64,000 bases of DNA, from assembly GCA_963691705.1 (NCBI GenBank), contig OY829544.1:3045501-3109500 (forward strand). The letters are read 5' to 3'. This document shows, one piece after another, positions 22,660 to 35,497 of the stretch. A program made the translations under genes and the position numbers. Every line of letters begins with the position of its first letter. The stretch's first letter is position 1. Under the pieces are notes generated by a model. That model had not been told where the DNA came from. It ran no database searches and was given only the letters and a program-made list of their open reading frames with translations. This stretch comes from Viola odorata. Taxonomy: Eukaryota; Streptophyta; Magnoliopsida; Malpighiales; Violaceae.

Positions 22660-24715
22660 TTTGGAGAAAGCGAGGGGTGAATCACCGCATTTAACTTTTT
22701 TGATGAAAAGTGGGGGTGCAAACCGCCGCACAAAATTTTGACGAAAAGTGGGGTTTTTAACCGCCGCATAATTTTTGAAAAGTGGGGTATCTTGAACCGC
22801 CACATGATTTTTGAAAGGTGGGGTTTTGAATCGCCACACCATTTTTTGAAAGGTGGGGTTTTGAACCGCCACATGATTTTTTTTGAAATGTGGAGTGTGA
22901 ACCGCCACACGATATTTTTGAAAGGTGGGGTTGAAACCGCCACATGATTTTTTTGAAAGGTGGGGTTTAAACCGCCACATGATTTCTGAAATGTGGGGTA
23001 TGAACCGCTACATGATTCTTTGAAACCGCCACGTGATTTTTTTGAAATGTGGGGTGTGAACTGCCACGCGATTTTTTGAAATGTGGGGTATGAACCGCCA
23101 TACGATTTTTTTTTAAATGTGGGATATGAACCACCACACGATTTTTTGGGAAAGGTGGAGTTTAAACCGCCACATGAATTTTGAAAGGGTGGGGTTTAAA
23201 CCGCCACATGATCTTTGAAATGTAGGGTGTGAACCGCCACGCGATTTTTTGAAAGGTGGGGTTTAAACCGCCACATGATTTTTTGGAAGGTGGGGTTTAA
23301 ACCGCTACATGATTTTTTTTGAAATGTGGGGTGTGAACCGCCACACGATTTTTTTGAAATGTGGGGTATGAACCGCCACACGATTTTTTTGGAAAGGTGG
23401 GGTTTAAACTGCCACATGAATTTTGAAAGGGTGGGGTTTAAACCGCCACATGATCTTTGAAATGTGGGGTGTGAACCGCCACGCGATTTTTTGAAAGGTG
23501 GGGTTTGAATCGCCACATGATTTTTTGAAAGGTGGGGTTTAAACCACCACATGATTTTTGAAACGTGGGGGTTTAAACCGCCACGTGATTTTTGCAATGT
23601 GGGGTTTAAACCGCCACACGATTTTTTGAAAATGGGGTGTGAACCGCTGCACGATTTATTTGGAAAGGTGGGGTTTAAACCGCCACATGAATTTTGAAAG
23701 GATGGGGTTTAAACCGCCACATGATCTTTGAAATGTGGAACGTGAGGTATGAACCGCCACACGATTTTTTTTGAAATGTGGGGTATGAACCGCCACACGA
23801 TTTTTTGGGAAAGGTGGAGTTTAAACCGCCACATGAATTTTGAAAGTGTGGGGTTTAAACCGTCACATGATCTTTGAAATGTGGGGTGTGAACCCCCACG
23901 CGATTTTTTTTGGAAAGATGGGGTTTAAACCGCCACATGAATTTTGAAAGGATGGGGTTTAAACCGCCACATGATCTTTGAAATGTGGGGTGTGAACCGC
24001 CACGCGATTTTTTTTGAAATGTGGGGTTTAAACCGCCACATAATTTTTTGAAATGTGGGGTGTAAACTGCCATACGATTTTTTGAAATGTGGGGTGTGAA
24101 CTGCCACATGATTGTTTTTGAAATGTGGGGTTTTGACCGCCACACGATTTTTTTGAAGGGTGGGGTTTAAACCGCCACATGATTTTTGAAAGGTGGGGTA
24201 TTAAACCGCCACACGATTTTTTTGAAGGGTGGCGTTTAATCCGCCACATGATTTTTTTGAAATGTGGGGTTTGAACCGCCACATGTTTTTTGAAAGGTGG
24301 GGATTAAACTGCCACATGATTTTTTTGAAAGGTGGGGGTTTAAACCGCCACGCGATTTTTTTGAAAAGTGGGGTTTAAACCGCCACATGATTTTGAAAGG
24401 TGGGGTTTAAACCGCCACATGATTTTTGAAAGGTAGGGATTCAACAGCCACACGATTTTTGAAAGGTGGGGTTTGAACTGCCACATGATTTATGAAAGGT
24501 GGGGCTTAAACCGCCACACGATTTTTGAAAAGTGGGGTTTAAAATGCCACATGACTTTTGAAAGGTGGGGATTAAACCGCCACACGATTTTTGAAAAGTG
24601 GGGTTTAAACCGCCACATGATTTTTTGAAATGTGAGGCGTGAACCGCCACATGATTTTTTTGAAAGGTGGGGTTTAAACCGCCACATGTTTTTTTTGAAA
24701 GATGGGGAGTAGCTC
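22660..24715. repeat. Array class V in element B (GTGGGG...CCGCCAC, about 34-bp units)
   Basis: Roughly 55-60 imperfect units of 33-47 bp with the form GAAA(G/T)GTGGGG-TTTAAA-CCGCCACATGAT then a T run. GTGG/CCAC and GG/CC arms make each unit a near palindrome with one unpaired G. The T run varies in length, so no reading frame persists, although stretches up to about 130 codons are open. It occupies the place of gag in B. The same class is at 48370-48830 in D. Confidence 0.9.
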
Positions 24716-24738
24716 GCTTCCTGGGAGCCATCGTTAAC
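24716..24738 (-). pseudogene. Gag start of element B, truncated
   Basis: Minus-strand ATG at 24731 follows TTTTTCAG-GTTAACG and begins MAPRKRATP, the same start as the gag of D (IAPQKQTIPR, with ATG changed to ATT). After about nine codons it runs into the class V array, so gag proper has been lost. Confidence 0.6.
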
Positions 24739-26863
24739 CTGAAAAAGAAAAGTAAAGAGAAATAAAGTGAGTACGGGCGATGCAATCTCGAGGCCTCCAC
24801 GCTGCTTGTTCACTCTTCCGGTCACAGTTCCACTTAATACTTTTAGGACGAATGAGAAGATGACACTTCAGTGAAGATACAAAGGAAGCCTTTACTCATT
24901 CCAACGACGCAATTTGATAATGGATGTTATCAATGAAAAACCCTTGAAGCGACCCGGAGTAAGTAGCTAAAGTCATCATGCTCGGAAAATCTCTAAATTG
25001 TTTACGAGAGATCCGTCCCCCAGAAAAATTTTATTTTTGGCATGAGAATACTTCAATCCGTTATCAACATCTTTTTTGTTTTCGCCAAGCAGAAATTATG
25101 AGTCCATCGTATCCATATTGGCCCAGACAAAGGATCGCGCGGCTGAGACCGAGAAAACTGTCATCCTTACGTCCAAATTATTTTCGAGCGATGTACTGCT
25201 CAGAAAAATCCCATATTTGGTATGGGAAATATTCCATGTGTTATGAACATCTTTTGTGTTTTATCTGAGTGGAAATTCTGAGTCAATGGTATCGATTTTG
25301 GCCAAAGAAAAAGAGCGCGCAGCTGAAACCGAGAAGACGTAGTTGCCTTTGCGTTCTAAATTTTTTTTGTGAGAGATTCTCCCCCCAGAAAATTCTGAAA
25401 TTTGGCATGGGCAGACTTCAGCCTGTCATAAACATCTTCCATGTTTTTTCCTAGTGTAAAATCCGAGCAAATCATATCTATTTTGGCCACGAAAAAAGAT
25501 CGCGCAGCTGAGATCGAGAAGGAGCAGTTGTTCTTCCGTTCTGAAATTTCTTTTGAGAGATGTGCTGCTCAGAAAATTATGAAATTTGGTAAGGGCGAAC
25601 TTCCATGTGTTATGAACGTCTTTTGTGTTTTGGTCGAGTGAAAATTTGGAGCCAAACACATTCATATTGACCAAGGTAAAAGAGTGTGCAGCTGAGCTCA
25701 AAATAACTATTCTTTGTGTTCCGAATTTTTTTTTGCGAGTGTGCTTTTGTTTCCAAGGTCAGTCTTTCGTGGGCTTTATATGTGGTTTATTTTTGGGAAG
25801 GATTCTCTTCTTTCTTTCTTTTTGTGAGGGATAGCCTTTTGAGGCTCTCGGATGAACGAAAGAAATTCCTTTAAAAGGTGAAGGCACTCATTTAATAAAT
25901 ATCCAGATACGCATGGGCTTGTCATTTATGAATTTCGTCCAAAAAAGGGGTCCAACTGTTACAAGCTTGGTCAACTATCTAGATTTATCCAAGGAAAGGC
26001 TAATAGACAAAAGTCTAGGAACATTGTTACATGGGCGAAAAGATAAAAATCTAAGTAGCTGATGCATGATTCTTCTTTTAAAGTGGCAACCCTTGAAAGT
26101 CGAGATCCATTTGCTCATACCAAAAATATTCCAACGACGCAATCTACCCTTTCTGACTCTCCACTTCTTCCATCCCAATCTTGGTCGTAATATCGGGAAC
26201 AAAACCGGATTTCAACACCCCCCTAATCCAACTGATCGTTGTAGCTTGAGATCCCGAAAGTATTAAGTGAAAGCGTCGTAGGTGTTTCCGTTTTGAGTGA
26301 ACAAGTGAGGCAGGGCTGTTTATGAGAAGTAAAAATTATTGTGTTAGTGGTAAACACAATAAATTATGAGGATGATATAAACACACAACGAACGCGTAAA
26401 CACGTGATAAATGCACGAACATGATGCATATGCTCGGCTTTTGACGTCGACTAATTTCTAACGGCCGAAAGTTCCCGAACGTTACCATAGAATGGTCCCT
26501 AAAGTGTCGTAGAGCGTCAGCCAATTCCTTCCCACGAACTCAGGTCACTTTCCAACCATTTACAAGGTAAATGATTGAATCATGTCAACCGAATCCGCTT
26601 ACCAGAATTGAACCACTTTTCGGCTAGCTTTAAGGGTTCGTTCGAGTGGGGTTGGTGAACACTACCTAGGACTAGTGTCCTAGGGCGTCACTACTACCCT
26701 CCTAATCTTATTTGGTAATTGTCCCTTGGGTGTAGGGCACTGTCCATGAGTATGACAATTGATCAAAGCGTATAACAAATAGTCACGAAAACAATTTATC
26801 AAAGCAAGTAAATAAAAAAAATAAACACCTAAAAAAAAAAAAAAAATGACTTTGACCCTAAAG
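24739..26863 (-). other. Untranslated leader of element B
   Basis: It starts (gag side) with a TTTCTTTTTCAG acceptor-like end. 25010-25730 holds four imperfect units of about 183 bp with a CAGAAAA(A)T landmark at 25020, 25201, 25386 and 25570 and the shared text AAGA(T/G)CGCGC(A/G)GCTGAGA. 25730-26400 shows no feature I recognise. 26400-26863 is the conserved leader block also found in A and D, with ACCA-N5-TGGT at 26484-26496. Confidence 0.65.
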
Positions 26864-26881
26864 TCCCCAGTGGAGTCGCCA
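26864..26881 (-). other. Primer-binding site of element B
   Basis: Minus-strand TGGCGACTCCACTGGGGA, three bases after the LTR end GGGTGCGACA. Confidence 0.8.
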
Positions 26882-26884
26882 AAC

Positions 26885-27263
26885 TGTCGCACCCGAAAAA
26901 ATTAAAAATTCGCGAGTATACGACGAATCTGAGACCTTACGATGCTCGGCGTAAAAGGACGCCTCGCAACATGCAATGAAGTCGCCACCTTATTTTCTAA
27001 GGTTTAGGGAACCTATATCTCATGGCATAAAAAATAAAAACTAAGGCACAATTGGTCTAAACCAAAGAACGAAGGTTCGAGGTCGTATTATGGACTTGGG
27101 AAGGTGTTAGGCACCCGAGTCACATCCTTGAAAAGGTTACCGGTTAAAAGGTGTTTGAAAATATTTTAGCACGTAAATTAGCCCTCAAAGGTGACGTTAC
27201 ATCTTAGCATATTTTGTTATTTCTGAAAGGGACCGAAGGACGGGGTTACCGTTTGTTCGTATG
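26885..27263 (-). repeat. 5' LTR of element B, cut by element C
   Basis: It matches 16212-16590 nearly base for base, including the stem-loop (27093-27121, one C to T change), and stops at GTTCGTATG where the LTR of C begins. The uninterrupted copy continues CTAGAGCGGAC. The target duplication of C should therefore be GTATG (27259-27263). Confidence 0.85.
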
Positions 27264-28139
27264 TGTCGTGCCCCACGAAAATATCAGAAAGATATTCGCG
27301 AGTGTGCAACGAAATTTGGGACCTTACAATGCTCAGCGTAAACAGACGCCTCGCAGCATGCAATGAAGTCGCCACCCTAATTTGGTTGCTAGGTTTTAGG
27401 GAACCTTAATCGTCATGGCATAGGAAATATAATAAGTAAAAAAAAAACTAAAGGCACGAAAAAGGGGTCTGGACCCCAGACAAAGGTTCGGGGTCGTATT
27501 ATGGTCTCGGGAAGGTGTTAGGCACCCGAGTCACATCCGAAAATGGTTACCGGTTGATGAGAGAGGTGTTTTAAAGGTGTTTTGATAAAATGTGTTTGAA
27601 AAGGGGGTCCTCAGAGGAATCGTCACTTTGGTCTTTTCCGCGATAGGGACCATTTAGGAATAATTGATCGTTGGACGGGGTTACCGTTTTAAAAATCTCT
27701 CGGTCGGGGTTACCGTTTCCAAGACCGATCGATTATTCCTGATCGTAACGTGATGGGACAGAAATTTCCGAAGACCGAGCGAGCGCCCTCTATGTCATCA
27801 TCGGACCAATGCATGATTAAGCTAATTACTATGTGACCCTAGCATGGATAGCTAACAGAGTACGAATTAAATGATGGTTTTAAGATGATAAGCTGATGTG
27901 GGATCGAAGCCACCACGTACATGCAGTCAATATAAGCGGAATTAAAGATCAGATGAATACATCATTTAAAGCAAGTCTTTAAACACGTTATTCATGTGGG
28001 TTGGTTTTAATTCTAGCAACTCTATATTTCATGCGTACAATTAATACTTGTTGAAAAGCGTTGAATAAATAAAAGGGGTCGAAGGGCATACTTGCGAGCG
28101 AAGCTTTGAATTTTAACCCTACAAAGGGAAAGTGTTAGC

Positions 28140-28970
28140 GATAGCTTGAGAAATAAATAAACAATTTTATGAGTGCGAAAATTTAAATGACAGTTGATTG
28201 TATGCGAGAAATGATGGATTTCACGCATACGAGAATTTAAATGCTGTGTTGGTAAATAAATGATGACAGTTGATTGTATGCGAAAAATGATTGATTTTTA
28301 GCATACGAGAATTTAAATGCTGTGTTGATTGCATGCGAAAAATGATTAATTTTTAGCATACGAGAATTTAAATCCTGTGTTGACGGCATGCGAAAAATGA
28401 TTGATTTTACGCATACGAGAATTTAAATGATGACATGATTACATGCGATAAATGATGGATTTAACGCATATGAAATTTAAAGGCTGTGTTGATTGCATGC
28501 GAAAAATGATTTATTTTAAGCATACGAGTTTTAAATGCTGTGTTGATTGCATGCGATAAATGATGGATTTAACGCATATGAAATTTAAAGGCTGTGTTGA
28601 TTGCATGCGAAAAATGATTTATTTTAAGCATACGAGTTTTAAATGCTATGTTGATTGCATGCGATAAATGATGGATTTAACGCATATGAAATTTAAAGGC
28701 TGTGTTGATTGCATGCGAAAAATGATTTATTTTAAGCATACGAGTTTTAAATGCTGTGTTGATTGCATGCGATAAATGATGGATTTAACGCATATGAAAT
28801 TTAAAGGCTGTGTTGATTGCATGCGAAAAATGATTTATTTTAAGCATACGAGTTTTAAATGCTGTGTTGATTGCGTGCGATAAATGATGGATTTAACGCA
28901 TATGAAATTTAAATGCTGTGTTGATTGCATGCGATAAATGATTGATTTTACGCATACGAGATTAAATGCT
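28140..28970. repeat. 108-bp tandem array inside the LTR of C
   Basis: The landmark GCGAAAAATGATTTATTTTAAG starts units exactly 108 bp apart (GAAAAATG at 28501, 28609, 28717 and 28825). Each unit is two related halves of about 54 bp (TTGATTGCATGCGAAAAATG and TTGATTGCATGCGATAAATG). Flanking units are more diverged. Confidence 0.85.
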
Positions 28971-29522
28971 GTGTTGATAAGCGCAGAAAAATTAAATGTA
29001 GTTTGACGATTTTCAAAGAATTACAACAGTTTGCTGATTTGCAGAAAGTGAACATTTGATATTTGCGGAAGAATTTCCAGCAGTATGATAAGTGCGGAAA
29101 TTAAAACAATTTATATTTTGCAGAAAATAAAACAGTTGATATTTGCCGAAAATAAAACAGTTTATATTTGCAGAAAAATAAAACAGTTGTTATTTGCAGA
29201 AAAATAAACAATTGATATGTGCAGAAAATAAATAGTTTGATAGTTGCAGAAAAATAAACAGTTTGATATTTGCAGAAAAATAAACAATTGATGTTGCGAA
29301 AAAAATTCCAGCAGTTTGCGGAAAATTAAAGCAGTTGATGTTGCGGAAACAATTTCCAGCAGTTTGCGAAAAATTAAAGCAGTTGATAACTTGCAGAAAA
29401 TAAATTGTGGAAATTTAAACAATTGATATTTGCAGAAAATAAATTGCAGAAATTTAAAGTGCGAATAATTTAAACAGTTGATAGAGAAATTAAACAGTTG
29501 CTAGAAAAATACTCGTACGAAG

Positions 29523-29527
29523 CATAC
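29523..29527. repeat. Target-site duplication of element F, left copy (CATAC)
   Basis: CATAC directly before TGTTTGAATG, repeated at 36805-36809 directly after the second LTR. Confidence 0.95.
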
Positions 29528-30834
29528 TGTTTGAATGCCAAATGTCTTGTTATCATCATCGTTTTACGCCTATTTTATGATGATGATACTGCTGATTATT
29601 GGGTTTTCCGCTCCTTTTTACAGATTATGTTGCCGAGAAGCGAAACATTCTTTAGGAGCTGAAATCGCCAAGTTGAGAGCTGTTTTGAATCAGAGGCTGA
29701 GGTTGTTAGAATGAGCCAGCTGTCTTCTCTTTTTAGAAGAATTATCCAGTCAGCTTAAAGTCTCATTATCAGAGAATCTCCTATTTTGTTAGGAGGAGAT
29801 TAAAACAATTTATCTAGTTAGATTTTATTTCTTTTTGAAATTTGAATTATTGGGTTGATTGCTAATATATAGCAACCAACTTGCACTAGAAAAAGGATCA
29901 TCTCTTTCCCCAGAATATTTGCTTTTCTTCTTGGATTTTGGCAGCAGCAACATTGCCTTAGGAACCACTGTTTGGTTTCTTTGTTTTAATTAATTAAATT
30001 CCTTTTATGTTTATAAGCTCTTTTATTTATTTATTATGATGATGCTTGGCTAAACTCTATTTTCCTTGTAAGGATTCATTGCCATGAATAATTGATTGTG
30101 AGATCTAATTGCGCCCAATAAATTACAACTTATATCTCTGTTTGTTTTGATTAAATGTCAAGTTAATCTTATTCCTTTTGAAGTCTGATCATCTACAAAT
30201 AGGATTTGGTTAAATACAGTCTTCTCTTGATACTTTGGAGTCTACATTGTAAAGAGAGATGCGAAGGCAACTATCTGATTGACGGATCGGAATAGAAAAC
30301 AAATAGAGTCAGGTTTATAGGATTTTTATCCCAGACTTGGGATCGGTCTCTCCCTGTGAATTATCAATCGTTTGATTAAATCCTATAGAGTGTCTCTTAG
30401 GATTGTCAAACTGGTTAGGGACTTCTAATAGAGTGTCTCTTTATTAGTCTTGTTTAGGAGGAGAGCAGGAGATTTAGGTGAACACCTGGTCTCTATAGCC
30501 ACCTATAAGTTAGTTCTTGAAAACACTTGAATCTATGATCAATCAATTTAATTCATGTGCTTCGTCGAATCCTTACTGGGAATTTTACCACATTTGAACA
30601 CACACACATATCACATTTTCTTTACTGTTTCATGTTATTTTTGTTTCTTAAACAATTACAACACAACAATCAATATTGGTATTTACCACCTGTTACTCGT
30701 CTTGTCATTTACAAGGAAATTTAATTGTCCACCGAATCCCTGAGGACGAACCTTTTACCACTAGCTACTGTTCTTATTTGCATGAGCTTTGGTGAATTGA
30801 ATTCATTTATTTTTGACGGTTTCGGCAACCATCA
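29528..30834 (+). repeat. 5' LTR of element F
   Basis: Begins TGTTTGAATG, ends CGGCAACCATCA. Same length as the 3' LTR. A TATATAG at about 29866 is a possible promoter box, not confirmed. Confidence 0.95.
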
Positions 30835-30839
30835 AATTT

Positions 30840-30858
30840 TGGCGCCGTTGCCGGGGAT
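30840..30858 (+). other. Primer-binding site of element F (tRNA-Asp type)
   Basis: TGGCGCCGTTGCCGGGGAT five bases after the LTR. It is complementary to the 3' end of plant tRNA-Asp and is the classic Athila primer site. Confidence 0.9.
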
Positions 30859-31005
30859 TCATCGGTACTAATTATGTTTCTTTGTGTATGACCATATCTT
30901 CTAATTCAGAATTGTTTCCGTACAAGCCAGAAATTACCAGCAGACGCAACATCAACAACAAAGGGACTCTCTTCCAAACCTAGGAGAGAGCACATCTGCA
31001 CCTAG

Positions 31006-32874
31006 ATGACCGGTGCAACAGAGGTAAGGTTAAGCTCCATAGATAATAAAATCAATGCAGTAATTTTTCGTCTCGCTTCTATTGCAGAGCAGATGAAACA
31101 ATCCACATATGGATATGGAGCGCCCGATTCCCAATCACATCCTTGGGCGAATACACACAGCTACAATCAAGGATGGAAGCAGCCCCCAAACTTCAACTGG
31201 GCTCCACAATATCAACAACATCAGTTCCACCCACAAGATACCATGCCCATACCTCCTGTTCAGCAGCAGTTGTTTCAACCAACTCAACCGAACCAACCGC
31301 CACCACAACAGTCACAAGAACCACCCCTGAACCTCCAAAATTTCGTGCCTAGACCTACTGCTCCACAGACACCAGCCCCACAACAGCCCCTACTATCCAC
31401 TGGAACCCCAATGGAAGACATGTTCAAACAGTTCATGCAAGTTACGCAAGCTAACATGCAATCCACTCAAGCTAGTATCGCGAAACTTGTCCAATCAAAC
31501 CAAGCAATGCAGAAGAAGATAGCAACATTGACCAACCAGAAACAGGAGCAAGTAAGGCTGCCATCGAGCACTATGGACAACCCGATACACAATGTATGCG
31601 CTATGACATTGAGGAGTGGAGCAGAAATTCTAGACAGAACGGTCCTTGCCCCAGGCCTGGGGAAGAAGCCGTCAGCAGTGCTTGTCCCAAACCAGCCCGA
31701 ACCAGAGACAGAAATAATATCTGAAAAACCAGCACAGGTAAATCCTACTCCAGAACCAGTACTACCTAAGAAGGAACAGCTGGTAATCCCTCTTCCCTTC
31801 CCTTACAGGTCTGAAAAGGCCAAGAAGGTAAATGATGAAAAAGCTATTTTAGATATATTTCGTAAAGTAGCCGTCAATGTTCCTCTTCTTGATATAATTG
31901 CTCAAGTTCCTAAATATGCCAAATTTTTAAAAGAATTATGTACTAACAAGAAAAAGCTTGCAGGCATAGAAAGGATCAACTTGAATGAGAATGTATCTGC
32001 AGTTTTTCAGAAGAAGTTGCCCAACAAATGCAAGGATGGAGGGACGTTTGCAATTCCTTGCAAGATTGGAGAGAAGTGCATAGAGAAAGCACTATGTGAT
32101 CTTGGCGCTGGGATTAATGTTTTGTCATTAACTGTTTTTAAGACTTTAAATATTGGTGAACTGAAGGAAACAAAAGTTGTGCTTCAATTAGCTGATAGGT
32201 CTACTATATACCCGGTTGGTGTTATTGAGGATGTGTTAGTACAGGTTGATAACTTTGTCTTTCCAGCTGACTTCTATGTTGTAGATATGGACAACGATCA
32301 TTCAACAAAATCTACAGAGGTGTTGCTTGGAAGACCCTTCTTGAGGACAGTAAGGGCGAAGATTGATGTGGCAGGAGGGAGTTTAACATTGGAATTTTGT
32401 AATGAAATTATTAAATTCAATATGTATGATGTCATGAAATTTCCAAATGGCATGCATAGTGTGAATTGCATAGATGTTATTGATCCTGATGCTAATGATA
32501 AGCATAAATTAAATGTTACTAATCCTTTGGAGCTTGTTCCTAGCAGAAACATTGACAATCCGAAAAAGATAGAAAAGGAGAAAGTTTTAGAAATCAGCAA
32601 GGAGATTAAAGAAACTGTGTTTGAACTTGAAGTTTCTAATTCCTATGATAAACTTTCTGATGATGTTAAAGTACCGGGAATTCATAATAAATTTCTCCCT
32701 TCAGTTTTGCAGGCACCGAAAATTGAGCTGAAAACCTTGCAAGGAGAATCGGAGAAAGAAAGGCTTGCGAGGGTACTAAAAGAGTACGAAGAGTCTGTTG
32801 AATGGAGGATAGCCGACATCAAGAGGACTTCTCTATCCATCTGTGGGGCAATGTGCATCCCACAAACCACCTGA
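31006..32874 (+). pseudogene. Gag-protease remnant of Athila element F
   Basis: One open frame of 622 codons. The start chosen is the first ATG; the true gag start and the conserved gag core are missing, since the leader runs straight into the Gln/Pro-rich C-terminal part of gag (WANTHSYNQGWKQPPNFNW near residues 47-65, VCAMTLRSG near 200). The retropepsin follows: DLGAG at residue 365 (most Athila have DLGAS) and LLGRPFLRT near 442. The last 50 residues enter the start of RT (EWRIADIKRTSLSIC) and then leave the family pattern, because pol has been deleted and the frame ends in unrelated sequence. Gag-pro would build and mature particles; this copy probably cannot. The frame is intact after insertion, in keeping with its youth. 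Confidence 0.85.
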
Positions 32875-35497
32875 AATAAAGCAAAAATAGTGTCTAGTCC
32901 GAGACTATAAACAGGGACTCTTAATGGGAGGCAACCCATGTGTTTTTCAAAGTTTCACAATTTGTTTCAGTTTTATTTTTAACTTTATTTTTAGTTTTGT
33001 TTATATTATTAATTTTCATTTCATTTTTATTTTTTATTTTTTATTTTTTTATTATTATTATTTTTTGCTTCCCTGTCAAGGAAGTTCTCTGGTTTTTGAT
33101 GTTATGAATGATTTTGTTTTGCAGGAGGAATGGAGCACGATTCAGCCTATTTCTAGGCCTGGGAATAAAGGAAATTTGTTTAAATGAAGGTTGATGAGCA
33201 AAAAAATGGAGTTTAGCCCAAGGATTTCTTTCCTTGTGGGCTTAAGTGAATAAGCCCAATTTCACAATACACATCCACGGCAAAATACCCAATTAATTCA
33301 CAATACACCTCTTCAATCCTTTCACAGCCACGGCAATTACCAAATATAACTTCATCTTCTTCCTTTCTCCCCAAAACCCTAGCAGCTCCCTACCAAATCC
33401 AACCTCCAAATCGGCCATGGTGATGACAAGAGGAGGCGCCGGCGTCAGCACCAGATCAGCACCCAAACCGGCCACGAAACCCAAGATCCGACCAACCAAA
33501 CACCCACCCAATGACCGCCGCGGATCTCAGCGCGACAGCCGCGAGTTCCAGCAGCCTCAGCCGAGAGCCGCCGTTTTCTCCTCCGCGATCTCAGCAGGTC
33601 ACGGCTAGAAACCCTCGGGTTTCTGTTCCTTCACGTCAGCCGTCGCAAACAACCCAACCAGCACCTTCGACGCCTGCCCCAGCACAACCATGATTTCTCC
33701 CGGGTTCCTTCTTTCCTCCTCATTTCCTTTATTCCTTTAATTTTTTATTTTTTTTAATATATTTCGTGGGTCTTTTCCCTCTTCTCACACTTTGAGGACA
33801 AAGTGTCTTCTAGTGTGGGGGAGGAATTTTCTGTTTTTCTTTGTGATGAATTTTCTGTTTTTCTTTGTGTGATTGTATATATTCGTTTGGATTGATTGTG
33901 TATATTCGCTGGATTGTTTGGTTTGGGTGTTTTTCATTTTTGAATTGACTGGAATGTGGATTGATTGGAATGTTTTTACATTTTTGCTGGATTGATTGGA
34001 ATGTGGTTTTATTGGAATGTTTGCGTTGTGTATATTTTCTGGATTGGTTGAGGATATATGTTTGCGTTGTGAATATTTTGCTGGGTTTCGTTGTGGATAT
34101 TTGCTTGATTTCGTTTGGACGATTGGAATGTTTGAAAGACTGACCTTTATTTCGAACAACCCCTATGTTTGAATGAATGATTTAGGCGTTTTTGAACAGG
34201 AAGCACTCATCTCACTGCACTAATTTACGCGCACTATCACACTACCCGTTAGATCCTATATCCATGCCTTGTCATAGTCGCTTGTGGTCATTTGTTAATC
34301 CTGTGAGCTCTTGAACTTTCATGCCGTGATTATCTTTTATGAGTGGATGCATGACCGTATACTGGTTGGATTTGCATGAGACCCCTGGGTATAGGCACGA
34401 TTAGACGCAGGAAAGCAATGAAATGACTAAGAACTTTGCATTTTTCTTCTTATCTTTTTTCTTGCTTTTATATTACCCCGCCACTCAATTAGCCCTTCTT
34501 TTCATCACCCCTCTAACTGTTTGAGACTCTCCTTTCTATTCTTAGCAGGTGAGAGTGGTCTTCCGGCAGTAGTAAGGTGAGACAAAGAGAATCAATGCCA
34601 ATTAGTGTGGGGGTATTGCGCTAAAAAAAAAAGCGAGATACAGAAGCAGAGCAGAAAAATAAAAAGAAATAGAAGCTGAAATCAGAAACAGGAGCGCAGC
34701 CTCTAGCCACTAGACCAAGCTGCTAGAAGCAATAGCACAACAAGAAACCACAGAACACAGAGAGAATTCTGCTACTTCATTTCACAGACCAACAATTGTT
34801 TTGTCTCCTCTTTTGCTCAAAGAAAAGAAAAAACAAAAAGAAAAATAAAAGAAAAGAAAAGAAAAATAAAAATAAGCAGAGCAAAAGAGGGGTACAGGTC
34901 TGAAGTATAGTAGAGCACAAAGAAGATCAAAAGACAGGCAACACCATCAGAGGAAGAAAATACCCCCACCGTCTTAAATCAGCTCTCTTTGTCTTTCTTC
35001 GCTGCTGCCAATCAGGAGGCGCTCTCACCACCTCGCTTTTTCCAGCTAAGAAGCCTTCTATCTTTCCTTCTCTCCTTCTTGAACTCTCCTCTTACACAAC
35101 TTTCTTGCGATACCCCTTTGCAAAGTTTTTATGATTATTTGATTACCTGCGCTTGTGTTTTCCGTACTCGGGTCGTTATTGCAAGTCTGATTTTGTACAC
35201 TGTCATTTGCATTGTTGAGTGAAAACACTTAGCCATTATTCTTGCTGAGTTTGAGTGCAGATACTTTCCCCGTATGAGGATTACTTGCGACTATGCTAGG
35301 TATGGGAAAGTTTCTCCCTTGGTTTCGTTATTCCTTGGGTTTTACGCGGATGTTATCTAGGTAGACGGTAGTGTCGAATGTTGTGCTTATGTGCTGAGGG
35401 TGTTCCTCTTGTTTGCCTCGTGGGAAATCATTTGTTTCGATTGGGGGCTGTTTTGAGTGTAATGCTCGAGGGCGAGCATAGGTTAGTGTGGGGGATT
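32875..35497 (+). other. 3' region of element F with relic of the ATHILA downstream ORF
   Basis: GGGAGGCAACCCATG at about 32926 is the sequence that follows pol in Athila elements. 33417-33693 encodes short overlapping pieces starting MVMTRGG, like the start of the ATHILA downstream ORF, then Ser/Pro/Gln-rich text with frame loss. AGTGTGGGGGAG-like tracts occur at 33814, 34604 and 35484; the last is the working polypurine tract. 34800-34880 is an A/G-rich microsatellite. Nothing else recognised. Confidence 0.6.
35484..35497 (+). other. Polypurine tract of element F
   Basis: TAGTGTGGGGGATT directly before the 3' LTR start TGTTTGAATG. Confidence 0.75.

Larger units (their letters stand above)
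16212..27263 (-). mobile_element. Element B: non-autonomous Tat-like LTR retrotransposon, interrupted
   Basis: On the minus strand: 5' LTR fragment (27263-26885), primer-binding site (26881-26864), leader, gag start codon (24731), tandem arrays in place of gag and pol, polypurine tract (19090-19070), 3' LTR (19069-16212). No protease, RT or integrase is present. LTR ends, primer site and several noncoding blocks match C and D. The insertion point on the left is inside the ATHILA ORF. The right side is cut by element C, so the remaining 5' LTR and the right target duplication lie beyond this window. Confidence 0.85.
27264..29527 (-). repeat. 3' LTR of element C, left part
   Basis: Starts TGTCGTGCCCC, different from the TGTCGCACCC of A, B and D. 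It contains the conserved stem-loop (core 6 bp at 27504-27532), a 108-bp tandem array (28140-28970), and a degenerate array of TTGCAGAAAATAAACAGTTGA units (29030-29510). It is interrupted after CATAC by element F and resumes at 36810. Without F and one CATAC copy the LTR is about 3.88 kb. Confidence 0.85.

Noticed and set aside
22660..24800. Repetitive open frames in all minus frames (KSCGGLNPTFQ, VAVHTPHFKK and WRFKPHLSK types)
   Set aside because: They are three-frame translations of the class V hairpin unit; the variable T run shifts frame every few units. Only the first nine codons after 24731 are a gag relic.
30555..30743. 62-codon frame present twice (also 36525-36713)
   Set aside because: It lies in the LTR of F and is repeated only because the LTR is. 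No domain and no conservation evidence.
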